53,427 nt of DNA from Promethearchaeati archaeon (lineage in GTDB: Archaea; Asgardarchaeota; Heimdallarchaeia; Heimdallarchaeales; Heimdallarchaeaceae), in assembly GCA_013166775.1 (NCBI GenBank), contig JABLTJ010000024.1, positions 1 to 53,427 on the forward strand, written 5' to 3'. This document shows, one piece after another, positions 1 through 7,135 of this stretch (its first letter is position 1; each line of letters begins with the position of its first letter). Below the pieces are notes generated by a model that was given only the letters and a program-made list of their open reading frames with translations, was not told the DNA's origin and did not search any database. Both the position numbers and the translations under genes were made by a program.

Positions 1-328
1 ATGGTATTCCCATAAAGGTACACAAATCATTTCCTGTTCCAAAAGGTAGTACTCCAAAAGCTACACTTTTTCTCTTCTGTTCAGGAAAAGACATTATTCC
101 ATTTATAGCTTCATTAACCACTCCATCACCACTTGCAACAATGATTCTATTAAAACCATCATCGATTGCTTTTTTTGTTAGCTCCTGTCCTTGAGCTCTT
201 CTTTCAGTAAAGACAACATCATAATCGATGCCGCTCTGTTTTATTACAGGTTCAGCTTTTTCCCATCTTTTAAGGCAAAGACCACCCCCTGCATTAGGAT
301 TAACTATAAACTTCCACTTATCTGACAT
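1..328 (-). CDS. Diacylglycerol/lipid kinase family protein, N-terminal part (partial)
   Basis: The first 109 codons of a gene that runs off the left edge. It starts at ATG 328. The translation opens with KWKFIVNPNAGGG, the phosphate-binding start of the DAGK catalytic fold. It continues with ASGDGVVNEAINGI, the family GDG-xx-NE nucleotide motif, and then LPFGTGNDL, the conserved GTGND loop. Proteins with these three motifs phosphorylate diacylglycerol, sphingoid bases or related lipids at the membrane using ATP. The classic GGDGT is SGDGV here, which is tolerated in the family. The substrate cannot be told from this fragment; a role in archaeal lipid or dolichol-type metabolism is possible. 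It faces the same way as the MFS gene but is 162 bases downstream of it, so co-transcription is uncertain. Confidence 0.88.
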   Translation of the reverse strand, partial: MSDKWKFIVNPNAGGGLCLKRWEKAEPVIKQSGIDYDVVFTERRAQGQELTKKAIDDGFNRIIVASGDGVVNEAINGIMSFPEQKRKSVAFGVLPFGTGNDLCTFMGIP

Positions 329-490
329 AATGAAGAATGAATAGATTACTTACAATTAAATGTTTTGAGTTTTCTCGGGAAATTTTAAAGTAGTTTGAGA
401 TAATTCCAAGCTTCGACTTCTAATTTATGTACATTCTTTATTTTCTTTCTGCAATTTTGGAATATATAGTTTGAATTTTCTAATTCAAAT

Positions 491-1786
491 TCAGATTTCT
501 TTTGCATATTTTTCTCTGCCTACCAGAGGTATCAGAAAGAGAATAGGAATTATCCCGAATAAGTAGATACTTGCAGTAACCAAAAAATTCAGTTTGAAAT
601 TGTAAGGAGGAATATCACCAACTAGATAACCTCCGATAACTGCTGAAAAGTTCCAGAAGAAACCCCAGGCGAACGCTTCTAAAGAATTCCATTTTCCTCT
701 ATGTTTTTTGGGAACAATATCCATCAAAATGCTTCTGCTTAGAGGTTGAGCTGCATTCATTAAAGATCCTCTTGCGATGAAAATTGGAATAAGTATATAG
801 ATAGGTGGATAGAAAGCTATACCAAATAAGCACAAAGTAGCAATTAGTTGAGCAACGAATATAATGACGGCTCTTCCTCTCTTTAAAGAGAATTTCTGAG
901 CAACTAAACTTGATAATCCAGTAAAGATTGAAGTCATCCCCATAATTACTTGAACCCAAACTGGACTTAACGCATACAATTCCTCATCTAGAAAGAAAAT
1001 CGTAAAGAATTTTATAGTCATTCCTGCTCCAAAACCAATGATAACGTTAGAACCAACTAGAAGAATAGGAATAAGTTTCTTTGCCTGCGATTGTGACAAC
1101 CTAGAAGTAAATCCATTCTTGTTAGTTTGTTCAATATGAGCTGTTTCTTCTTCTATAGATTCACTAATTGAACCAAGACTCCTTTTGTCACTAAAGAAGA
1201 ACATTATTCCAACAGATAGCAAAGTTATAGCAATCCCTACAATAATGACTTTCTTTAGAATATCAAGCTCCCAATCATCTCCAAAAACCACGAAAAGAAT
1301 CACATTGATGAACGGTCCAATTGCCATTGCTACTTGTCGAGCTAGATGCAGCCAGGAGTAAATTTTCGATCTTCTACCAGATTCTACAGAATCTGCTAAT
1401 ATAGATTCTAGAGAAGGTCTTGTTAAAGCTTGGAATATTCCCCAAGCTGCTAGCGCTATAAAGATGTAGACTAAACCCTTCCCAAATAGGATAAATCCTA
1501 AACCCATTATACCAATAAGACCTGCAACTTTGAGAAGTTTGTCTCTCCCAAATCTATCTGCCAAAATTCCTGCGGGAAAAACAAAAACTGTCATTGCAAT
1601 CCCACTTGCAGCAGAAGTCCAGCCAAGTAAAGTATTTGATTTTCCAGAGAAGAAGAAAATGTACGCTGACAGAACATTTCCCATCCAAATACCTCTCCCA
1701 AAAGATTGGAAAATAGAGAAAAGGAAAGCTAGTTTTACATTGAAATTCATAGATTTCAGTGTATCTTTAGATGAAACATTTTCCAA
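491..1786 (-). CDS. MFS transporter
   Basis: A 431-aa polytopic membrane protein with about twelve hydrophobic segments split by a charged central loop (roughly residues 200-237), the usual major facilitator layout. The loop between helices 2 and 3 carries GILADRFGRDK at residues 73-83, the MFS motif A that gates the conformational switch. Such proteins are proton- or solute-coupled carriers or drug exporters; the substrate is not readable. The start is TTG at 1786. A TATA-like TTTAATATA lies about 25 bases upstream (1804-1812), so the mRNA is probably leaderless. An internal ATG at 1750 would remove only the short polar N-terminus and is the alternative start. The gene stands alone, between the BtrH-like gene and the lipid kinase. 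Confidence 0.9.
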   Translation of the reverse strand: MENVSSKDTLKSMNFNVKLAFLFSIFQSFGRGIWMGNVLSAYIFFFSGKSNTLLGWTSAASGIAMTVFVFPAGILADRFGRDKLLKVAGLIGIMGLGFILFGKGLVYIFIALAAWGIFQALTRPSLESILADSVESGRRSKIYSWLHLARQVAMAIGPFINVILFVVFGDDWELDILKKVIIVGIAITLLSVGIMFFFSDKRSLGSISESIEEETAHIEQTNKNGFTSRLSQSQAKKLIPILLVGSNVIIGFGAGMTIKFFTIFFLDEELYALSPVWVQVIMGMTSIFTGLSSLVAQKFSLKRGRAVIIFVAQLIATLCLFGIAFYPPIYILIPIFIARGSLMNAAQPLSRSILMDIVPKKHRGKWNSLEAFAWGFFWNFSAVIGGYLVGDIPPYNFKLNFLVTASIYLFGIIPILFLIPLVGREKYAKEI

Positions 1787-1902
1787 TTTAAAAATCTCCC
1801 GAGTATATTAAACCTTTCTACACAAAACTAAATGAGTGTCATTTAAGTTTTTACTTAAACGGCAAAAACAAGTAAGTCAAAATAATGCTTTTTTTTAATA
1901 TT

Positions 1903-3075
1903 CTAAATCTTCTTTAAATAATTCCAAGCTTCTGATTCTAGTTCATAAGCTAATCGGATATTTTTCTGGAGTCTGAGGATAAAGGGTTCAAAGTTACTAG
2001 CTTCTTTAATAGCATCTTCCTTCACACTTAACCATTTCTCATCAATTTCTCTTAGTTTCTTCTGATAATGCACTTTAGAATCTTCTTGAACTCTATTAGA
2101 TTCATCAATTGTAGATCGGGTAGCTTTTAAAGCTGGTAATTCATCAGGTAAAAGAAATAATGCTACTTTATCCCAAGTTTCAGCAGCTTGTTTGTATAAA
2201 TCAGTTGCTTTGAATAGATTGTCATCTTGAATAAACTCCTGAGCTTCTTCAAGAAAAGAAGTATACATATTTCTTCCTAGTGCCCCTCCTGTTCCTCCAG
2301 TTGCATTGTAGATATAGGTCATATATAATGTGAGTATCATTTTTTCAGGTGGAAATTGCATCCATGTTGTTCCTATCATTTTTTCGAATTTTAATATCCC
2401 TTTCAATCCCAAGTTAGTAATTGGTGGTTCCATCATCACTTCAGCATTCTCTCGAATAGCTTTCTTTATGCTATCCTTTAAATCAAAACTCTTCATTGGG
2501 GGATTAATAACTACTTTTTTGTTTTTTGATGCAAATGGAGGATAAGTCGAGGAATGAGCATCCATAAATTGATCAATTGTCAATGTATTAGGTTGAAGGA
2601 ATCTATCTGACACATAGATGGTATTTTCATTTTCATCAATCCCATAAACTACAAATGTATGCCCTCCAAAATGCCCTGCTGATTCATTAGGATAGGGGGC
2701 ATCATCTCTGAAGAAATACGGAAGAAAAGCCATATCTACAAATGGAATGAATGGTTTTTCATCTTTCAGAATTTCTTTCACTTGAGTGAAGGAAGTTTTG
2801 CGAGAAGTAGTTTGCATCACTAATTCAGCTGAACCACCAAGATTCCTTAAAGATGTCTCAAACAAGTTTATATTTTTACCATTTAATCCTCCGACAAATG
2901 GATAAGACATTTGTTTCATATCCCAATAAATGAATCCTATTCCAGAAGCAATTCCCATTATCATTTCTTCTGTAAGGTTAATTCCATAGTAATTCAGTAT
3001 CTTTCTTACAGAACTTAATTGGCAATTTTTCCCTTCCATATGTTCAAAATCTTCGATTATTATTCTCTCTTTCAT
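1903..3075 (-). CDS. BtrH N-terminal domain / DUF4872-type protein
   Basis: A 390-aa soluble protein resembling the BtrH_N + DUF4872 architecture. The N-terminal half has a papain-like layout, with GKNCQLSSVRKIL around Cys18 and GGHTFVVYGIDENENTIYVSD around residues 137-157 supplying a candidate Cys-His pair. The second half is alpha-helical. BtrH itself transfers an acyl side chain from a carrier protein in butirosin biosynthesis. Most archaeal relatives have no known substrate, and no carrier protein or antibiotic cluster is seen here, so acyltransferase or peptidase chemistry is only inferred. The ATG directly follows the stop codon of the PadR gene, and GGTGAG at the end of that gene serves as its ribosome binding site. 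The two are therefore translated together and probably controlled by PadR. Confidence 0.75.
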   Translation of the reverse strand: MKERIIIEDFEHMEGKNCQLSSVRKILNYYGINLTEEMIMGIASGIGFIYWDMKQMSYPFVGGLNGKNINLFETSLRNLGGSAELVMQTTSRKTSFTQVKEILKDEKPFIPFVDMAFLPYFFRDDAPYPNESAGHFGGHTFVVYGIDENENTIYVSDRFLQPNTLTIDQFMDAHSSTYPPFASKNKKVVINPPMKSFDLKDSIKKAIRENAEVMMEPPITNLGLKGILKFEKMIGTTWMQFPPEKMILTLYMTYIYNATGGTGGALGRNMYTSFLEEAQEFIQDDNLFKATDLYKQAAETWDKVALFLLPDELPALKATRSTIDESNRVQEDSKVHYQKKLREIDEKWLSVKEDAIKEASNFEPFILRLQKNIRLAYELESEAWNYLKKI

Positions 3076-3630
3076 TTACTCACCTTTCAGAAAATCACGA
3101 TTAGATTGAAGTTCGTCTATGAAATGTTTAATCCAATTCATTTCAGCGTCGACTATTTCAAGAGGACGTTCAAACAATGCGATCTTTCGGTAATTTTCCA
3201 GTTCCGCTTTTGAGTTCTTAAGAAGCTCTTGAAGTTTATCCAATCGTTTTTGAGAAGAGAAGAGATATTTTTCCAGACATTCTATGGCTTCCTTTGGATC
3301 AAGTAAATGTATATATGCTATACCAAGCTCAAATGGAGATTTCTGTTTGTAATTTTGAGATAGTAGTGCTGCAATTTTTTCTTTTAGTACTTTCCTTCCA
3401 GTTCTAGTTATTGAATAGATTATTCGGTTACGCCCTCTAACTAACTTTCCCTTGCTTCTGACATAGTCTTCATCTTCCAATCTTTTTAGTACATAATAAA
3501 TGGAAGAGAAACCAATTTCAGTCCAATCTCTCATATTTCTTTCTTCAATAATTTTTTCAATTTCATAACCATATAACGCATCGTCAAAAAGCAATCCAAG
3601 TATTGCCGTTTCCCTATCAGTTATAGTCAT
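3076..3630 (-). CDS. PadR family transcriptional regulator
   Basis: A 184-aa cytoplasmic DNA-binding protein. Residues 1-85 form a PadR winged helix: ILGLLFDDALYGYEIEKII, then SSIYYVLKRLEDEDYVRSKG as the recognition helix and the hydrophobic step into the wing, then NRIIYSITRTGRKVL. The C-terminal half is a long amphipathic dimerisation region (KYLFSSQKRLDKLQELLKN and onwards) of the Vir-type length. It is the first gene of a two-gene unit with the BtrH-like protein and probably represses its own transcription, because a perfect inverted repeat sits just upstream of its ATG (3633-3650). The divergent histidine-kinase gene starts 129 bases away and could share this control region. The ligand is unknown. 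Confidence 0.9.
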   Translation of the reverse strand: MTITDRETAILGLLFDDALYGYEIEKIIEERNMRDWTEIGFSSIYYVLKRLEDEDYVRSKGKLVRGRNRIIYSITRTGRKVLKEKIAALLSQNYKQKSPFELGIAYIHLLDPKEAIECLEKYLFSSQKRLDKLQELLKNSKAELENYRKIALFERPLEIVDAEMNWIKHFIDELQSNRDFLKGE

Positions 3631-3632
3631 TT

Positions 3633-3650
3633 TATTCTACAAATAGAATA
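3633..3650. promoter_or_regulatory. Candidate PadR operator
   Basis: TATTCTA-CAAA-TAGAATA is a perfect 7-4-7 inverted repeat ending 2 bp before the PadR start codon. A further half-site, TAGAATATA, overlaps the minus-strand TATA region at 3660-3668. The position between TATA box and start is typical of an archaeal autorepressor. The function is inferred from position and symmetry. Confidence 0.6.
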
Positions 3651-3758
3651 TTCTTAATTTAGAATATATAAATTTATTTTTAGTCGTTACGCAATATTAT
3701 GTTACCTTAATGATAATGCTTTAAATAATAGATTGACATAGAAACAAAGGTGTATTTC

Positions 3759-5213
3759 ATGCGTAAGAGGGTTATTTTTTCTATATGGATTTCACTATTC
3801 ATAATTAGCATTATACCCTTAACACTGTCCATGGTTCCTTATGCTAGAGATGTTTATGTTCATGCTTTAATATTGGTTTTTCCCATAATTGGAGTATTGA
3901 TTGGTTTATTTACATTATTAAAAGTAAAAGATAGAGAGAGAAGAAATGTAATCATTATTATTCTAGTGTCAATTGCTCTTCTTCTAGGTTATGAAATTGC
4001 ACAGGAATTCTTCTCAGGACCAACTGAAAGCTTGTTTTATGGTAACTGGGTACTTCTCTTGATAAGCGCATACTTTCCTTTCTTATTATTTGGCATAAGA
4101 AGAATAGTAAGAGATTTAAAATTTGTTACAAGAGCAGCTGTAATTATTGGGATAGGAGTTACAGGTATCACAACAGTTGTAGTAGCGCCAATAGTATCTT
4201 ATTTCTTTAAGAGCATTGGTGCATTAGGAACATCAGTTGATGTAAGAGTGTTTTTAGTAATAATGATTGTGGATTTCATCTCATTTTTTGTTCTAAACCT
4301 CCTACTCATATTATACATTCAACAGAAATATGGTTATTACTGGATACTATTTGTTATAGGCTTTGGAATTTTTATCTTTCGTGATTTAGCTTCTGCATAT
4401 TCATTAATGCTCGAAACTTCATATCCTGAATCAGTTATTAACGTGCTTAACTTGATTTTTTATTCAACAATGGTAGTAGGCTTAATTACTCTTTTAGATC
4501 CAGAATTTGATCTTCGACCGATTAAAGATTTAGATATAGAGAGACAGTTCTATAAGGATAGATACGAGGAATTACAAACACTCTCAAAGGATCTTATAAC
4601 AGTGACTGAATTATGGTTTCATGATCTGAAAAACGACATGAGTGTAATTAATAATGCAAAAGAATTCTATGATGAAACTACAGATAACAAATATTTTACG
4701 ATGATAATGAATCGCATAAAACTCATTGAAGAGAGATTATTAATATTTGAATCTCCCTCGAATATTCTTGATTCCCTAAAGATTCAATCCACACCAATTG
4801 ACATTATTGAAGGAGTCTATAAAGCATATGAAAATGTCACAGTCAAATTACCAGACAGTAACATTAATGTTAAAGCTAACAAGTTACTCTTTCCAATTAT
4901 TCTGAACATCGTACATAATGCGTTTCAACATGCAAGTAAAGAGATAGATGTCTCTATTGAAGTATTCGAAGGAATAGAGAAAGTTATAATAGAAATAAAA
5001 GATAATGGCAAAGGCATTCCAGATGATATAAAAGAGAAGATTTTTCTCAAAAACTTTTCATTAAGTGAAGAAGAATCTTCAGGTTTGGGATTATACTTGG
5101 CAAGGTTAACAATAAACAGCTATGGTGGAAAACTAACTGTTACCGACAACGATCCAAATGGCACTATATTCAGATTAGAATTACAGAAAATTGTTACTGG
5201 AGAAAAGAATTAA
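3759..5213 (+). CDS. Membrane sensor histidine kinase
   Basis: About 484 aa. Residues 1-245 hold seven or so hydrophobic helices with no obvious extracytoplasmic domain, a 7TM-type input module. Then comes a kinase core: FHDLKNDMSVINN with candidate phospho-accepting His288, NIVHNAFQHA (N box), EIKDNGKGIPDD (G1) and SSGLGLYLARLTINSYGG (G2). It should autophosphorylate on histidine in response to a membrane signal; no response regulator is encoded nearby. The reading frame extends to a GTG at 3750, but AAAGGTG (3746-3751) makes a good Shine-Dalgarno for ATG 3759, so I chose that start. The stop codon overlaps by 4 bp the stop of the convergent zinc-ribbon gene. It is divergent from the PadR operon. 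Confidence 0.88.
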   Translation: MRKRVIFSIWISLFIISIIPLTLSMVPYARDVYVHALILVFPIIGVLIGLFTLLKVKDRERRNVIIIILVSIALLLGYEIAQEFFSGPTESLFYGNWVLLLISAYFPFLLFGIRRIVRDLKFVTRAAVIIGIGVTGITTVVVAPIVSYFFKSIGALGTSVDVRVFLVIMIVDFISFFVLNLLLILYIQQKYGYYWILFVIGFGIFIFRDLASAYSLMLETSYPESVINVLNLIFYSTMVVGLITLLDPEFDLRPIKDLDIERQFYKDRYEELQTLSKDLITVTELWFHDLKNDMSVINNAKEFYDETTDNKYFTMIMNRIKLIEERLLIFESPSNILDSLKIQSTPIDIIEGVYKAYENVTVKLPDSNINVKANKLLFPIILNIVHNAFQHASKEIDVSIEVFEGIEKVIIEIKDNGKGIPDDIKEKIFLKNFSLSEEESSGLGLYLARLTINSYGGKLTVTDNDPNGTIFRLELQKIVTGEKN

Positions 5214-5467
5214 TCAGGCCAAACCCGTTTCTCTAATTTTGTATCACACTTCCTACAAACCTTCTTTTCAGTTTGAGGATAACCGTACTTATCTTTCTCT
5301 GTTATATTTTTAATTGCTTGACTGCAGGTGAAATCCAGTTTACAGTAAGGGCAGTGAAAATAAGAATTTTCTCTCTTTTTAGTTGGTGATAATATAGGTC
5401 TAGGACAGAAAGAGGCTTTTATTACCTTCTTACAATCACACCGTAAATGGCTTCCTACAACAGTCAC
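5210..5467 (-). CDS. Small zinc-ribbon protein (paralogue of 34348-34668)
   Basis: An 85-aa protein with four cysteine pairs or singles placed as in zinc ribbons: RCDCKK near residue 10, a lone FCP, YFHCPYCKLDFTC around 40-50, and VCRKCDTKLEKRVWP at the end. It aligns over its whole length with the 107-aa protein at 34348-34668 (CDCK, SCP, C-x2-C-x4/5-C, C-x2-C-x-T-x6-WP). That alignment also supports the GTG start at 5467, because MTVVGSHLRCDCK matches MTKVAYHLLCDCK. No known domain name is recognised; metal binding and nucleic-acid or protein contact are inferences. It ends tail to tail with the histidine kinase gene, overlapping by 4 bp. Confidence 0.72.
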   Translation of the reverse strand: MTVVGSHLRCDCKKVIKASFCPRPILSPTKKRENSYFHCPYCKLDFTCSQAIKNITEKDKYGYPQTEKKVCRKCDTKLEKRVWPD

Positions 5468-5528
5468 AAGGTTTTTTGAATCTAGTATAATAAAAAACTT
5501 TAGTTAAAGAAAGAAAAAGGAGAGAGGA

Positions 5529-5999
5529 TTATGCTTGTATATTTATAACCAATGGAGCAAATTGCTGAGCAACGAAATTTAGAGATATTCCAAAGTAAAT
5601 TGGAGTAGCTAATACTTCGACTGAAAGAGAAATTACACCACCAGAAGCTATTGTTGATATATCAGCAGTTTCGAAAACCAAAACAAATACTAAATCTTGC
5701 GACTCTCCTAGTTTTATAGTAATTTGTTGTGGATCCCCATAGACAGATCCACCTTTTTTTACAGTAATATCCAATCTCACTGATTTGGGAAAATAGCCAA
5801 GTTTAGGTGTCGATAATGTTGTAGTAATTGTAGCTGATTCATTGTTATTAGCAACATCAAAAGCTGGAGTACCTATTACAAACTCACTTGATTTTGCTTC
5901 AAAGTCCTTATAACTTATATAAACATCTACTCCTATAACTATTACCGCAGCTATTATGAGTAGAAAAAAAATCAGAAATACTTTTGTTCTTGTTTTCAT
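5529..5999 (-). CDS. Membrane-anchored extracytoplasmic beta-rich protein
   Basis: 156 aa. Residues 1-28 are a signal anchor (MKTRTKVFLIFFLLIIAAVI), followed by about 125 residues predicted to be beta strands. The alternating pattern (ATITTTLSTP, VRLDITVKKGG, QITIKLGESQDLVFVLVFE) resembles LEA14-like or Ig-like small domains of archaeal surface proteins, but I cannot assign a family. An AT-rich TATA-like element, AATATTTAAAT, lies about 25-30 bases upstream of the ATG, so the message may be leaderless. It is divergent from the DegV gene. The function is unknown. Confidence 0.65.
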   Translation of the reverse strand: MKTRTKVFLIFFLLIIAAVIVIGVDVYISYKDFEAKSSEFVIGTPAFDVANNNESATITTTLSTPKLGYFPKSVRLDITVKKGGSVYGDPQQITIKLGESQDLVFVLVFETADISTIASGGVISLSVEVLATPIYFGISLNFVAQQFAPLVINIQA

Positions 6000-6106
6000 A
6001 GATAAGAAATGAACTATTAAGATTTAAATATTATTAAATGGAAATTGATGATTTTTATCTAAAAGAATAAATAAAGTTTTTTTACTACTAGTGAATTGAA
6101 ATATAT

Positions 6107-6982
6107 ATGACACAAAAGTTCTGCATTATGACTGATTCAGGAGCAGATTTCAGCTTAGAATATCAAAAGGAACATGATTTAGTTCTTATTCCTACCAGAA
6201 TCATGATCAATGACGTGGAATTCATTGATAGAGAAAACATCACAAGAGAAGAAATAATTGATAAAATGATTAATGATAAAGCTAAAACATCTACATCTGT
6301 AGCTCCACCAGCTGAGTTTCACAGAATAATTAGCGAATCACTCGAGAAGTATGAAAAAGTACTTTACATAGCAATAAGTTCGAAAATGTCTGCTACTTAT
6401 CAGAATGCGATTCTGACAGCAAAACGAATAGATCCTGATCGTTTTTTTGCTTTCGATACACAATCTGTTTCATGGGGAATGTCGTTATTAATAGATCATG
6501 CTATTCTTAGAAGAGATCAAGGTATAGCTCTTGAGCAAGTTATTAATGAGTTAAATAAGATGATAAAAAGCTTAAAGCTTTACTTTATAGTTGACACACT
6601 AGAATATCTACGTCGAGGTGGAAGAATTGGTGCTGCGAAGAGTATGCTAGGAAAACTCATAGGAGCTAAACCCATCTTAACAATAGAAGATGGTGAAATC
6701 AAACCGGAAGATACAGTTAGGAGTATTGATGCTGGAATTGAGTTTTTTGAGAGTAAGTTGAAAGAATTCTCAAAAAAATATACAAATTATGCTTTTGCTA
6801 CTATCTTTGGAATTGAGACTCAAATGTTTAAGGAATTCGCAGAGAATTTAGCTAACAAATATAAACCACTTAAATTCTTCTATGAACCTATTGGAGCAAA
6901 CATTATTAGTCATGCAGGACCATTTTTGTTTGGTATTGGTATCATAGAAATTCCTGATGATGCTCTAATGTCCTACAAATGA
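6107..6982 (+). CDS. DegV family fatty-acid-binding protein
   Basis: 291 aa, the normal length for DegV/FakB. It shows the N-terminal IMTDSGADF strand-loop, TSTSVAPPAEF, AISSKMSATYQNA (the family SS-x-S-G/A-T-Y loop that holds the carboxylate of the bound lipid) and TLEYLRRGGRIGAAK. Family members bind a long-chain fatty acid in a buried tunnel. In Firmicutes they present it to the kinase FakA; no FakA-like gene is in this window, so the acyl partner is unknown. It starts at ATG 6107 behind an AT-rich promoter and is monocistronic. A second, diverged copy lies at 16763-17641. Confidence 0.9.
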   Translation: MTQKFCIMTDSGADFSLEYQKEHDLVLIPTRIMINDVEFIDRENITREEIIDKMINDKAKTSTSVAPPAEFHRIISESLEKYEKVLYIAISSKMSATYQNAILTAKRIDPDRFFAFDTQSVSWGMSLLIDHAILRRDQGIALEQVINELNKMIKSLKLYFIVDTLEYLRRGGRIGAAKSMLGKLIGAKPILTIEDGEIKPEDTVRSIDAGIEFFESKLKEFSKKYTNYAFATIFGIETQMFKEFAENLANKYKPLKFFYEPIGANIISHAGPFLFGIGIIEIPDDALMSYK

Positions 6983-7135
6983 TTTTCAAACACAAATGAA
7001 ATCCATCGCATCTTTTTTATTTTTTTATTGTAGAGAGCGACAAATTCGTTATGAGAAAATTACTAAAATTTTTATAGAAGTCACATGCTTTTCCATCCAT
7101 TCTGAAGATAAAAATACATATTTGGATAGATTGCT

